Notes under the pieces: model-generated
What the model saw: the letters and a program-made list of their open reading frames with translations, nothing else
Databases searched by the model: none
What the model was told of the DNA's origin: nothing
Program-made: the position numbers and the translations under genes
NCBI GenBank assembly: GCA_963971535.1
Contig: OZ020594.1
Coordinates: 111,084,643 to 111,148,642, forward strand
Source: Notolepis coatsorum
Lineage: Eukaryota > Chordata > Actinopteri > Aulopiformes > Paralepididae
Direction: 5' to 3'
DNA: 64,000 bases
Shown: one piece after another, positions 10,575-22,178 of the stretch
Numbering within the stretch: position 1 is the first letter of the stretch
Layout of the letters: each line of letters opens with the position of its first letter

Positions 10575-12060
10575 TTAGAGCCCACCACCCGCCAATGGCG
10601 GGCAGATTTTAGGTTTGGCAAGTGACACTGAGAGGTCTGTCCGCCACTTGGCGGGTAACAAAATAGTAATGTAAAATAATTTAAACTGCGGTGTGGTGAC
10701 AGTCGCCTTTTTTGTTGCCCCCAATCTCTCCTTGCACGTCAATCTATCCTTGTTGTTTACCGACGTCACATCCGCTACTCTTCTTCTGCAGCGCCTGCTT
10801 GCACTGTAGGGAGCCAACGTTACGTCCGCCTGCCATCACGATTAGCTAACGTTAGCTTATTAATAACGTTAAATGGGTTACAAATATGTGGAACCATATG
10901 GGTGAAGAAGCGGCAGCGAGAGTGGGACCACCTAACAAAAGAAAGTTTCGAGAGGAGTGGAAGTTTGGAGATAGCGGTGTTTCAAGAGACTGGCTACAGT
11001 ATGATGCTGGGGCTGTAGTGATGAGTTGTTCCGTGTCCCGCAAGCATGTTTGCCATGCATTTCTATTTTTCTCAATTTTCTGTATCATCATCATGTAGAA
11101 TGCGTAAAATTACTAAATGTATGATTCATGATTGCTCACTAATTCGCGTAATAGATAGCGAAATGCATGCTATTCTTGCATCGGAGCGTGGTGCCGCTGC
11201 AGGCACAAATCAACTTTTCCCCACGTTTTATCAGAAGAAAAAACAAAACATCTGCTCCTATTTTAAGGTAAGACCTGCTTTTCCTAATTACAGTAACTAT
11301 TATCATTATTGCTAATTTTTTAATGTTCTATGGTATGTGTAGTGGCCGCTTGTCATTCGCTAATATTTTGACAATGTGCCACGATGCACCTTAGATGTTT
11401 TTCTACTCGGGTCGGGTAACAAAAGTTGTGGATGTTGACAGAATTGAATGTCCAGGCTGCAGCTGATGTAGTTTGTAAGGTTTATTGTCCAAAAGAAAAT
11501 AATTATTGAAAACACAACAGTTTGCGTCTCTCTATTGCTCAGTGGCTCCGGTAGGAAAAATGTTTCTCACAGCAGGTGCATAACGTTGCTCTAATTACAG
11601 AGCCTATTATATTAAGAGGTGGTGTGCCCCTAGTGTTGCGCTTGTCTCGTGTCTTTTAGTGTTGGATCAGATGGGCTAATCTGAGCATGTGTATTTCAAT
11701 ATGTGCGTCTTCATCATGCATGCAGACCTGTGTGGGTTCTGTAACGTTACTCATCTACAGCAAAGTCCTCGCTGCGCGCCACCGACCGGCCAACCCCCCC
11801 CCCAAGAAAACACTAAGAGCTCCCCGAAGACCATGGTATGGTTCGCACACTGCCTAGAAGCATTAGCAAAGCCTCTCAAGTAAAGCCGAAACAGTGGCTG
11901 AAACGCTCAACAGTTGAGATGTTCAGTCATTATTAGTAACGAGCTGAATAAACGCACATTTCTCTCTCTATACAGAGAGTGAGTCGCACCAGTTTCTGAC
12001 CTAACGTCACATATCCTCCCAAACTCATAACGTGGTGTAGCATTAGCATTAGCATAGCAG
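10575..12060. other. Spacer with a hAT-type zinc-finger exon
   Basis: AACGTTAGC-rich fish spacer. The only protein-like piece is at 10886-11043 (listed separately). CCGCCAATGGCGG near 10590 is a short inverted repeat. I see no promoter, RNA gene or complete element in the rest. Confidence 0.4.
10886..11043 (+). pseudogene. hAT-derived zinc-finger (ZNF862/TTF-like) fragment
   Basis: The frame begins MWNHMGEEAAARVGPPNKRK and continues FREEWKFGDSGVSRDWLQYD, then VVMSCSV. The spacing KRKF-x-EW, WLQYD and a single cysteine pair remnant resembles the N-terminal TTF/BED-like finger of ZNF862-type, hAT-derived proteins (usually KRKF..W...WL.YD...MFC..C). The second zinc cysteine is not kept and nothing catalytic follows. 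I read it as a decayed exon of a hAT transposon rather than a host gene. Confidence 0.4.
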
Positions 12061-12066
12061 CTTAGC

Positions 12067-13345
12067 TTGTTAGCTGCTCCAGCTACCTCTGGTCAAGGCC
12101 CAGTCTGGATGGAAAAGTGGCAGAAACGCCAAAACAGATCAGATATGCGGTCAGTAGGGGCCCCCCAGGGCTGTGTTCTGAGTCCCCTCCTCTACTCCCT
12201 GTACACACACGACTGTGTGGCTCAGCGGAGTAACAACACAATCATCAAATTAGCTGACAACACAGTAGTGGTGGGCCTGATCTCTGCAAACGACGAGAGG
12301 GCCTACCTGGAAGAGGTCAAGGTCCTGGCGGGATGGTGCCAGGAAAACAGCCTCTCCCTGAACGTCAGCAAAACAAAAGGAGATTATTGTGGACTTCAGG
12401 AGGTCGAGGGTCAAGGACTACAGCCCCCTCAGCATCGACGGGGCACCGGTTGAGAGAGTGAACAGCTTTAAGTACCTCGGAGCCCACATATCCGAGGACT
12501 TGACATGGACCACACACATTGACAGTGTTGTGAAGAAGGCACGACAACGCCTCTACTTCCTCAGGCGCCTAAGGAAGTTCCAAGTCAGTCAGAAGATCCT
12601 TAAGAACTTCTACTCATGTACAATAGAGAGCATCCTGACTGGCAACATCACCTCCTGGTTTGGGAATAGCACTGCACAAGACCGAAGCAGACTACAAAGA
12701 GTGACACGTTCAGCCGAACGCACAATTGGAGGGGGGCTCCCCACCCTCCAGAACATTTACAACAAGCGGTGCAGGGGTAAGGCTAAGAGAATCATTAAGG
12801 ACTCCAGCCACCCGAACAACTGCCTCTTTGAACTGCTGCGGTCAGGCAAGCGATACCGGAGTCTCAAGGCGAGCACAGAAAGACTCAGAAGAAGCTTCTA
12901 TCCCCAGGCCATCAGGTTGCTCAACGAACAATAAACACTACACAACAACCATCAAATGCACATAGCACACAATCCACACGCACACACTTTAAACAAACAC
13001 ACTGCAGCACCCACTCACCACACTTTATATTTATTGATAAAGGATTTGCACTACAACTCGTACACCTTAATGTAAATTGTACCTAAATTGTACCTCATCC
13101 CATTTCTGCTTTGCACTATATAGTATTGTATATTAGTACACTGCATAGTATATTGTATATTATATGGTAACTCAGTTACGTCTATTCTGCATCGAACATT
13201 GTACATATGTCTATACTGAACACTGTGACCTAATTTTTTACTTCTAATTTACATGATATACTATGTTATTTCATACTTATCTCGTCTAGCACAGTCTCTG
13301 GAGCGTAACAGTAAGAAGCATTTTGTATAAAAGTATTCTGTACTT
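12067..13345 (+). mobile_element. Rex1-like LINE, 5-prime-truncated
   Basis: RT motifs run from GAPQGCVLSPLLYSLYTHDC through a FADD-box region mutated to LADNTVVV, then ISEDLTWTTHIDSVVKKARQ and a C-terminal RRSFYPQAIRLLN. A 400-bp 3-prime UTR follows and ends directly at the poly-T of the L1 element (13346). The coding part is split between frames 12067-12453 and 12389-12934, so there is a frameshift near 12385. The catalytic motif is damaged (ADN instead of ADD). Confidence 0.8.
12389..12934 (+). pseudogene. Rex1-like LINE RT C-terminus
   Basis: This is the thumb and C-terminal domain of a LINE reverse transcriptase: VERVNSFKYLGAHISEDLTW, KARQRLYFLRRLRKF, FYSCTIESILTGNITSWFGN, LQRVTRSAERTIGG and SFYPQAIRLLNEQ. 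It aligns block for block with 51040-51611, showing the same clade but a diverged subfamily. The upstream half in another frame (12067-12453) carries the PQG and mutated ADN motifs. It is not functional. Confidence 0.82.
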
Positions 13346-14335
13346 CTGTATGACAATTTTTTTTTTTTTTTTACTTACATTTTATTAAACATGTATATAC
13401 ATATATCACAACATACACAATGACATCTACAGTACTATTCAACAAACCTAAACGATAAAGACAATAACAATAGAAATTTTAATACAAAAAAAAGGAAATA
13501 AAAAAAACACACTGACTTAAGCAAAATTTCCACATACATAAATAATAAAATATAAAAACATACACATAGTAACATCTTTGATTGTCAATCTTCCACCATT
13601 TGGCTTTTCAGGTACAGATTACACAGACAGTGTATATCGCCCTTATACAGTCCTAAACCATAAAGATAAAAAAAATAAATTAAAAAAAAAACATTCTTGC
13701 AGAAAGAATATATACAGTTATTGATTAAGTCATTCTTTGAATAGTAATCGCACGTTCGTTGGCCTGTACAAAATCCAATGACGGCATGTATATCTTCCTT
13801 GAACAGGGATATATAGAAAAGTTTTAAACTCCGTTTTACCTTGCATTTTGTTTTACATACATATATACCTCATCATCCTTGGTTATTAATCCCACATCAG
13901 TTGGTTTCCCAGATACTTGGTACTAATACTTAGTGTATGTCGTCTTTAAGCCATCATATCAAATTATAATACTTATAATACTATAATTCTGACTCAGGTA
14001 AATATGTGCATCATGTGTCCAGGGACCCTCCTTCCTCCCTTATCCTTCTATTTCCTTTAAACCTCCTTCTTCTTTGCCTTTTTCTCTATTTCTTTTTCTC
14101 CCCCCCCCCCCCCCCCCCCCCCTAAACTAAAATTGTATTTACATAGACTCCCAAACATACAAACTACATCCTCCTTGAATTATAATCTCACATCCGTTGG
14201 TCTTCCCTGTACATTATACAAAGACGGAATGTACTTCACTGTTAAACAGTTGTCGTACCTTAAACAGAAATGCAAATAGAAAACTTTAAGTGTGTGACAT
14301 GGGTTCAGAGACCCTTCTTGAACCTCTTTCCTCCT

Positions 14336-15292
14336 TTACCCTTCGCCCTCTTGTGTTTCATTTGTTCCTTCCTCTGTGATGTCGTTTTCGTTCCCTTTAT
14401 AATCCTCCCACTTTTCCCATCTTTCCCCAAATTTCTCTTCCTGTAGCCTCAGCATGTGCGTTATCCTCTCCATATCCTGTATCTCCTCTACTATTCCTAC
14501 CCATTGTGCTATTGTCGGTGGGTCTTTCTTGTACCACAGTCTCGTTGTTGCTTTTCTGGCCGATATCAACATTATCTTTATTAAATACTTGTCCCCCCCT
14601 TGTATTCCCTTGTGTGTCAGGTCCCCTAAGTAAAGCAACAGTCCCGTTTGTGGTAACCCGTATCCTAATATTCTGATCATTGCCTCCCCTATCTCCTCCC
14701 AATACCCCTTCAGCTTCTGACATCCCCAGAATATGTGTGTGTGATTTGCCCCCTCCCTCCCACACATCCTCCAGCATGCCCTTTGTGTTGGTGCATATTT
14801 TCCCTTCAACTCTGGGGTTATAAAGAATCTGATTATGTTTTTCCATCCAAACTCTTTCCATATCCTCGATCCCGTTGTTGAATGTTGCACCTTGCATATG
14901 TTACCCCATTCCTTCCCTGTTATTCCTATCTCTAGTTCTCTCTCCCATTTCTCCCTTATGTAATCGGTCGTGTGTCCCTTGCTGGTCATTATTGCCCGGT
15001 ACAGTGCTGATATTACCCTTCCTTTCCCTCCTTCGTATGCCCTTACTATCATCCTGATTATTCCATTCTGTTCTTCGTCCTTGTCCCCTCTTATTTCTTT
15101 ATTATAGTAATCTCTAATCTGTAGATATCTGAAGTGGTCCCTGTTTTCTAGTCCAAATTTCTCCTTTAATTTTTGTAATGTTTGCATTTCCCCCTTTTCT
15201 ATCATTTTGCATATCGCTGTTGCCCCCCCCCCCCCCCCCCCCCCCCCTCCCACCTTCTGAATCCATGGTCCAACCTCCCTGGTTTGAATCAC
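14336..15292 (-). pseudogene. L1 LINE ORF2 C-terminal part
   Basis: The frame reads LKEKFGLENRDHFRYLQIRD, then YAPTQRACWRMCGREGANHT and HIFWGCQKLKGYWEEIGEAM. This is the cysteine-rich C-terminal region of L1 ORF2 (C-x2-C ... H-x-FW-x-C). The N-terminal side is joined to a poly-glycine stretch encoded by the poly-C run at 15224-15247, where slippage has probably shifted the frame relative to the RT part. Confidence 0.82.
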
Positions 15293-15392
15293 TTGTCATG
15301 TGCTACCCATCTCAGAACCCCTGACTGCTTCTCCAATTTGTGTGTTTTTACTACTCTGTTCCATATGGTCAAGGTGCATTTGGTGATTGGAT

Positions 15393-16757
15393 CTAACAGT
15401 CCCTCTTTTTCTTTGAATAGTTCCCTATCTCTATCTCCCTATCTCCCAATAGTTCCCTATCTCCCACCAGAGCTTGTATCTTGTATCCCTCCCCTTCTTT
15501 TTCAATGTCTTTCCATCTTGCCTCATATCTGTCGTTACACCAGCACGTCACTGCTCTCAGTTGTGCTGCATAATAATAATCTTGTAGGCTGGGTACAGCC
15601 ATCCCTCCCTCTTCCTTTGGTAGTTGTAGTGTTTTATATCTGACCCGTGGTCTTCTCCCCGCCCATATGAACCTCGATATCAGTCTGTCCCACTCCCTGA
15701 ATTGATTCTGTGGTATTTGTATCGGCAGTGACTGGAACAGGTACAGTAACCTTGATAGTATGTTCATCTTAATGACCTCTATTCTTGAATTGAAATCCAA
15801 GGGCATTACTGTCCATCTCTCTAAGTCTCTCTTGATGTTCTGATTTATCTGTGTATAGTTTGCTTCAAACAGTTTCCCCACTCCTCTCGTGATGTTCACC
15901 CCTAGGTATTTAATCTTGTCCATGCCCCATCTTATCCCGTACTCCTCCCTAATTTCTGTCGTTGGGGTATAGTTCCATGCTAAGGTCTGTGTCTTTGTCA
16001 CATTTAGTTTGTATCCTGAGTAGTGGCCATATTCCTTCAGTAGATCCATCAGTGCTGGGAAGCTCTTGTCTGGCTGCCTCATGTATACTATCACGTCGTC
16101 TGCAAATAGGCCTAGTTTATATTCCGTTCCCTTTATCCTTACTCCCTTGATGTCCGCGGTCTGTCTGATCAGTTGTGCCAGTGGTTCTATGAAAACGGCG
16201 AAGAGCGTTGGTGAGAGACAACATCCCTGTCTGGTAGCCCTCTCTAATCTGATTCTATCCGTCAGGCTGCCATTTACCTTAACTCTCGCTGTCGGTTCTT
16301 GATATAGTGCCTTGATCATCTTCATTGCCCTCCCGTTTAGTCCGAACCTCATCAATGCTTTATATAAAAATGTCCAACTCACTGTCGAATGCCTTTTCTG
16401 CATCTAGGCTAATCAGTACCGCACTACCACCTTGTTTTTGTATCTCCTCCACTATGTGTAATGTATTTCTCACGTTGTCCTGTGTCTGTCTCCCTTTAAT
16501 GAATCCAGTTTGATCTTCATCTATAATGTCCGGCATAAACGTCTCGAATCTCTTTGATATTATTGATGTATACATCTTGTAATCCACGTTGAGTATGGAC
16601 ACAGGTCTGAAACTACTACATAATTCTCTATCCTTCCCTTCCTTCGGTATCGTGGTGATTACGGCTTCCTTCCACGAGGGGGGGCATTTTGCCCTCTTCC
16701 ATCGTGTGTCTGAATGCCGCCCCTAACATGGGTGCTAATTCTGTTCTAAATGTCTTG
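15393..16757 (-). pseudogene. L1 LINE reverse transcriptase
   Basis: Two overlapping frames (16360-16757 region and 15393-16403) carry RT motifs in order: SFRPVSIL, DEDQTGFIKGRQTQDNVRNT, ISLDAEKAFD (catalytic Asp), ATRQGCCLSPTLFAVFIEPL, KLGLFADDVIVYM (catalytic AsDD), and FNSRIEVIKMNILSRLLYLF. The switch between frames around 16375 is a frameshift. The endonuclease is absent. The GYKLNVTKTQ box and the ISRFIWAGRRPR segment are typical of vertebrate L1/Tx1-like ORF2. Confidence 0.85.
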
Positions 16758-16758
16758 C

Positions 16759-17746
16759 AGGGCTGTACGCTAAGCTTTTTCACTAGGGGCACACTTGCCC
16801 CTAAATGAGAAATTTAGGGGCAAAAAATATTTTTTAGGGGCATATTTTTAAATAACAAGAAAGAAAAGAATTTTATATAATTTTTTTTTAATAAAATATA
16901 TATATTATATAATCATACTTGTAGTTGTATTATCTGCGAGACATCGCCACCACGCAACAAGTCAAAATGCTCGCTATATGCAACCAGCTCCACTGTCTGT
17001 GTGTACTCGAGTAGCCTCCAGCTACGGCCAGGATTCTCCGGAGCTGCAGCTGGACCCTATACTGTAGCCTCCAGCTACGGCCAGGATTATCCGGCGCTGC
17101 AGCTGGAGCCTATTGACTATATTCAGCGTGCCCTCAGCTCGAATACGCATCGACTCATAAGACATTGAGCTATCTGTAGCTACTGCTATATAAGACAACT
17201 CCTCAGTGAACTATTTAGTTTAATGGGACGTTTCGTTTTGAACAGTGAGCTAACGCGAGCTATCATGCACTACTAGACTATCAGTAGCTAGCCTGCTGGC
17301 AGGCTCACCGAGGTCCCAGTGTCCCACTAGAGACTAGTGTTTACAACAGCCACGGGTGCGGGAGGGCTGGAGGAGGAGGAGCGGCAGACGCCGCAGCTCT
17401 CTCCGTGTGTCTGAGTTCAGTTCAGTTCGGCTCACTATAGGAGGTCGAACGCGTCGAAAATATGAAGCAATACTAACTTTATTTTTCTTCATAGCTAAAT
17501 CAGACAGTCAGCCAGTCTATCAGAGTGAGTGCTCAGTCGATTGTTCCCGCTGATCATACCTGCTGAGTGCTCACTGCTCAGCTCGCGTGAGTGGCGTCAT
17601 CACACGCCTTGGATAATTTAGGAGTGAAATGCGAATCCAAGGCTTGAAAGCACTACTCGCAAGCCCGCCCCCAGATAATATTTACCAATCGCAACGGCCA
17701 ATTAAAGGGGCAATTCGCGATGATATCATCGCAGTGTACAGCCCTG
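16759..17746. mobile_element. hAT-like element, CAGGGCTGTAC ends
   Basis: It begins CAGGGCTGTACGCTAAGC and ends GTGTACAGCCCTG. It shares both end regions with the inverted copy at 35444-36653 (including TTAGGGGCAAAAAATATTTT and CCAATTAAAGGGGCAATTCG). Its middle (about 16880-17420) instead matches the core of the TAGGGATGCCCCGATC MITEs at 9627 and 28022. I could not find a clean 8-bp duplication (flanks ATGTCTTG and AAATCATT). No transposase is seen. Confidence 0.65.
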
Positions 17747-18197
17747 AAATCATTAAGTCTGCTATAAGCCATTATACCTTTGTGTGTGATTATTATTTTC
17801 TCACAGTAGGGTGTGTATATATATACATATGTGTGTGTGTGTTAGGCTAAAGTGGATAGAAAACACAGTACTGTGTAAAAGTCTTAGGCACCCAAGAGTT
17901 TTTATATAAATTGTCTTAGATGTAAATAATTTTTTTTATTAGTGTGTCAGTAGACTACTCTTAGTACATTTTCATTAAATTATTTTTTAAAGCATCTTCA
18001 TGGTTTAATAATGCAAACATATGTTGCAGGGACTTATTATAATCATCATATTGGCGTGACTGTATGCATCAAAGGGTTAAATCAAGCATTTTTAAGTGAT
18101 TTCGAGGAAATGTCAAAATATTGCGATATATATCGTGTATCGCGATATGGCCAAAATATATCGCGATATCATTTAGAGGCCATATCGCCCAGCCCTA
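17747..18197. other. Unassigned repeat fragments
   Basis: AAGTCTTAGGCACC at about 17878 resembles a mariner/Tc1-type terminal motif of fishes. The block ending ATATCGCCCAGCCCTA at 18197 resembles a hAT end with ATCGCGATAT subterminal repeats. Neither partner end was found. A short TG/TA array lies at 17811-17841. Confidence 0.35.
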
Positions 18198-18205
18198 CTT
18201 TAGAT

Positions 18206-18848
18206 TAGGGATGTCCCGATCCGATGATTTTCCGAAGATCGGGATCGGCAAAAAAATAAAAAAATAAAAAAATAACAAACATGACCATGTTCACGTCTTA
18301 AACTTATACTGAGGCCTTAGTTTTGGTTTTAAATTGCATATCATCATTCATTTATTTATTGTCACACAGATCAGAAGAATTTTGCCAAAACAAACCAATA
18401 GTATACAGCTGCAGAACGGCAGACCAGACCCAATTTAAAAAAAAAAATTATCCCAATTTCTCATATTACATTCACCCCGAATGTTGACGTTATCCAGGTG
18501 AAAAGTTAACTTCATAAATCATTTGATGTATAATTAAATCAAAGGAAATGCGTTTGGGTCTGAGATTGTGGCTGGCCTGCCGTTCTGCAGCTGGATACTA
18601 TTGGTTTGTTTTGGCAAAATTCTTCTGCTCTGTGTGACAATAAATGATGATATGCAATTTAAAACCAAAACTAAGGCCTCAGTATGAGTTTAAGACGTGA
18701 ACATGGTCATGTTTGTTGAATAAAAAAAAAAGTTAAAATAAAAAAAAAATAAAAATAATTGATCGGATCGGGAAATATCGGTATCGGTAGATACTCAAAA
18801 TTACATGATCGGGATCGGGAGCAAAAAAACGTGATCGAGACATCCCTA
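18206..18848. mobile_element. Fold-back hAT MITE, TAGGGATGTCCCGATC type
   Basis: The element starts TAGGGATGTCCCGATC and ends TCGAGACATCCCTA, with the perfect 8-bp duplication CTTTAGAT at 18198-18205 and 18849-18856. About 140 bp near 18280-18425 is the inverted complement of about 18585-18720 (both carry GGCAAAATTCTTCTG or its complement), so the whole element can form a long hairpin. Confidence 0.88.
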
Positions 18849-18856
18849 CTTTAGAT

Positions 18857-19186
18857 CACACATTTAAAAATAACTGTTCATCTCACTTCAATCATTTTTA
18901 TTGCAAAACATGGTATTTTCTCAAGCAGACAGATGTAAACACTAATCTGTGTTGCATGTACCTGACAAACTGAACCGTTTGTATTACAGTCATATTCCGA
19001 CTTAACTGAATGCACATGTGTGTGTGTGGACTACTGTACTATTACAGGTATTGAAATGAACAATGCAACTTCCTTATACAAAAAAAATGAATAATTAAAT
19101 ATCGATATTTCGGGAAATGAGTATTGAAACCGTTTTAAATATTCAGAATCGATATGTATAGATTTTTCGATATTTTTGACAACACT
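18857..19186. mobile_element. Partial hAT element related to the one at 21140
   Basis: CACATTTAAAAATAACTGTT and the following 130 bases repeat at 21313. The right end TTCGATATTTTTGACAACAC repeats at 22411. The left half is missing and a fold-back MITE (18206-18848) interrupts it at the same CTTTAGATCACAC site that is intact at 21304. Confidence 0.75.
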
Positions 19187-19188
19187 AA

Positions 19189-19490
19189 GAGGTACTGTGG
19201 CGCCTGGCTCTGAAGGCTGAGCATGGCTCTGAGAGGTACTGTGGCGCCTGGCTCTGAAGGCTGAGCGTGGCTCTGAGAGGTACTGTGGGGCCTGGCTCTG
19301 AAGGCTGAGCGTGGCTCTGAGAGGTACTGTGGGGCCTGGCTCTGAAGGCTGAGCGTGGCTCTGAGAGGTACTGTGGCGCATGGCTCTGAAGGCTGAGCGT
19401 GGCTCTGAGAGGTACTGTGGGGCCTGGCTCTGAAGGCTGAGTGTGGCTCTGAGAGGTACTGTGGGGCCTGGCTCTGAAGACTGAGCTCAA
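19189..19490. repeat. 44-bp minisatellite
   Basis: About seven copies of a 44-bp unit starting GAGGTACTGTGGCGCCTGGC. Unit starts are at 19189, 19233, 19277, 19321, 19365, 19409 and 19453. Variation is mostly C/G at one site (GGCGCC/GGGGCC). Confidence 0.95.
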
Positions 19491-19651
19491 AGGACTGTTT
19501 GTTATTTAAGATGAGGTCGGACTCGGCACTGACAGATTTGTGTTCATTGTGCTGCTTTTATAAAGCCTCAAATGACGGCTTACAATATTTCATGAAAGCA
19601 AAGTGCACTGACAAAGTTGAACAAAGTGCTGTAAAAGTCCCACAACATTAA

Positions 19652-19653
19652 AA

Positions 19654-19692
<39 letters not shown>
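19652..19692. repeat. (AT)n microsatellite
   Basis: About 20 TA units in an A/T-rich stretch. Bases 19500-19930 otherwise show no recognised feature. Confidence 0.9.
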
Positions 19693-19696
<4 letters not shown>

Positions 19697-19929
19697 TAAT
19701 TTTTTTTTAAATTTCGATTCATTTCGTACCATAGGCGGCGGGTATGTAAGGCCAGGCGAGGCTATGCCGACCCAAACCAGCAGCCCCAGTCTGCGCATTA
19801 TTATAGGCAGCCTAGGCTACGATATTGTGTGTGTGTGGGCTGCTGCAGCCCGGTGGTGACAATACGCAAGGGTCGGCCAACCAAGGTGTCAATGGCAGTA
19901 GGTGTGGTGGCCGTTTAACATTCCAGACT

Positions 19930-20280
19930 GCAGGCAGTAACCAATCACGCCGCATCATCAAACTAACCGATGCCAGTCTGGTCTTCAAAATCCTCCATGG
20001 TCTAGCCCCACTTTCCGATTTTTCACCTCCAGGTTCACCAGAACTGTTGTACCGGGTGACTTGGCTGTTCCATTAAGGACAAGTACATTTAGCAAATCAG
20101 CCCTCTCCGTGAGAGCTGCCAAGACCTGGAACTCCATTCCAAGTTACATGCCGCCTGGGCATAACACGGATCACCTGAGGCCAAGGGCTTGCTCTACGAG
20201 GGCATGATGAGACTGAGTCAGAGTTAATCAAATCGTGGAAACTTTTTAGAGCTACTATGTACATTGTTTTCAAAGCAGCT
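19930..20280 (+). mobile_element. LINE RT C-terminal fragment
   Basis: One frame reads LVFKILHGLAPLSDFSPPG, and the next gives a CALSVRAAKTWNSIPSYM-like stretch at about 20090-20150. FKILHGLAP followed by RAAKTWNSIP is the conserved end of several fish LINE RT ORFs, so this is a short, frameshifted LINE remnant. Its clade is uncertain. Confidence 0.6.
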
Positions 20281-20854
20281 TCACATTGAAAGTGATCTCA
20301 CAGACAAACTTAAAGCAGAAAGGATCATTGATGCGCGAAACGTCGCATTTTTTTTGTTGCATTAAGGTAAGACAATGGTTAATCATATTGGATGTCTTCA
20401 TTTGAACAATTAATTTGCACTATATGAAATGAGTGGGGCTCGCTGTAGTAGCCTAGTGGGTGTGTGTATTGTATGAAATCAGAACCTGGACAGCACCGTT
20501 TGCATGCAAGCAAAAAAGAAAAAGGAAAACCATCCCATCTATAGCCTACCCTAATGTCCAGCTCACCCGCCACCTATGGATTGTACAACTTCAAGGCTCC
20601 TTTCGAGCCGCTTCTGCAAGGAGGAGCAATAAGAGGAAACAATGTTTACATGTTTGTACTTACAGATGTTGTGGTGTCCAGTCTGCTGTCTGGTTCCACA
20701 AGAAGAAGGTTCTGATCCAGATGTTTGAGTAGAAAGCCTTGGTCCAGTAGAGTTCCGTCACAGAGACACTTTACACTAGAAACACACAAAGCGTGTGTCA
20801 GTCATTCAGGAAGATGTGTTGTGGAGCGGATCGAGGGCGAGGCTACTTGCAGAG
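20281..20854. other. Unassigned spacer
   Basis: I see no coding region, RNA gene or element end that can be supported here. Confidence 0.3.
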
Positions 20855-21131
20855 AGGAGAGGGAAAACACGCGAGAGCAGCCGGGGAGGAGGCAGGGAAG
20901 TGGAGAAAACACACGAGCAGCCGGGGAGGAGGCAGGGAAGTGGAGAAAACACACGAGAGCAGCCGGGGAGGAGGCAGGGAAGTGGAGAAAACACGCGAGA
21001 GCAGCCGGGGAGGAGGCAGGGAAGTGGAGAAAACACACGAGAGCAGCCGGGGAGGAGGCAGGGAAGTGGAGAAAACACGCAAGAGCAGCCGGGGAGGAGT
21101 CAGGGAAGTGGAGAAAACACACGAGAGCAGC
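20855..21131. repeat. 42-bp minisatellite, left part
   Basis: About six to seven copies of a 42-bp unit (GAGAGCAGCCGGGGAGGAGG, then CAGGGAAGTGGAGAAAACAC). Because 42 is a multiple of three, all six frames stay open over the array, so the open frames here are not genes. The array resumes at 22443 after a hAT insertion. Confidence 0.95.
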
Positions 21132-21479
21132 CGGGGGAGTAGTGTTGTCACGATACTGGAATTTTGACTTCGATACGATACCTTGAAAAGTATCGATACT
21201 TCGATATTATTTCGATATCAAAACAAATTTAGCTTCAAATTTTGCTTCTCTCTGGTACTATAAGAGAAGATAAATATAACAATTTTAAAACCCTTTGTTT
21301 ATCTTTAGATCACACATTTAAAAATAACTGTTCATCTCACTTCAATCATTTTTATTGCAAATGCAGAACATGGTATTTTCTCAAGCAGACAGATGTAAAC
21401 ACTGTAATCTGTGTTGCATGTACCTGACAAACTGAACTGTTTATATTACAGTTAGTAACAGTTTCGTTTTTATTTAAAG

Positions 21480-21483
<4 letters not shown>

Positions 21484-21535
<52 letters not shown>

Positions 21536-21560
21536 CGGTAGAGAGAGAGAGAGAGGTAGC

Positions 21561-21620
<60 letters not shown>

Positions 21621-21622
21621 GC

Positions 21623-21653
<31 letters not shown>

Positions 21654-21655
21654 GC
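21484..21655. repeat. (GA)n microsatellite array
   Basis: Three GA runs are separated by GGCGGTA and GTAGCGATA spacers; total length is about 170 bp. Confidence 0.95.
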
Positions 21656-22014
21656 TATGCTCGGAGCATTTTAGTAACGTTACATTTTCAACAAGATTGC
21701 TGCTATTTAAACACTTGATGGAAACGGGGTAACGTTAACCTTATGTCGACTGTAGTATTGTATGACCTCGACATAACGTTTAAACGTTAACGTTACTCCG
21801 TTACCATGCAGTAATTATACAAGTAGCCAGCTAAGCTAACGGAGCTAGCAGTAGCTAACGTTAGCTGGTAGCTGTAACGTTACAACGAATCAGCTGTTGA
21901 TATTATGCGCCATCAGTAGACAACGTATCATGTATTAAACTAGAGTCAATGGTTTAATGCTTCAGTCACAGTGACGTTGAAAGAGCAGCTGTCACAAACC
22001 TCTTTCATTTCTTT

Positions 22015-22178
22015 ATGGAGATCGGCGCTGGCACTGCTCTAACACCGCTTGCAAATAGCATTGGGGCAGCTTTAGCTTGTCCTTCGTTGTTTACTTGAAA
22101 CCCGAAGTACCTCCAAACAGCACTTCTGCTGTTTTCTTTATCCACAAGCACAAGTTGCGGAGGCTCTGCATTTACCAT
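22015..22178 (-). pseudogene. BED-type hAT transposase N-terminal exon
   Basis: From the ATG at 22178 the minus strand reads MVNAEPPQLVLVDKENSRSA, then VWRYFGFQVNNEGQAKAAP. The SAVWRYFGF block is the start of a BED zinc finger as found in ZBED-like hAT transposases. The C-x2-C pair expected about ten residues later is not preserved (AKAAPMLFASGVRAVPA). The exon sits inside a hAT element, so it is a transposase relic. Confidence 0.6.

Larger units (their letters stand above)
13346..16758 (-). mobile_element. L1-type LINE, 5-prime-truncated
   Basis: A poly-T of about 18 bases at 13349-13366 is the minus-strand poly(A) tail, expected of L1. Upstream on the minus strand lie a 3-prime UTR of about 1 kb (13370-14335), the C-terminal domain (14336-15292) and RT (15393-16757). 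Poly-C runs at 14099-14122 and 15224-15247 interrupt it. The 5-prime side ends at the hAT-like element at 16759. Confidence 0.85.

Noticed and set aside
19031-19490. Serine/proline-rich minus-strand frames
   Set aside because: They translate the 44-bp minisatellite; not a protein.
20725-21186. Five overlapping open frames of 90-153 codons on both strands
   Set aside because: They result from a 42-bp tandem unit (a multiple of three) that keeps all frames open; no start context or known domain.
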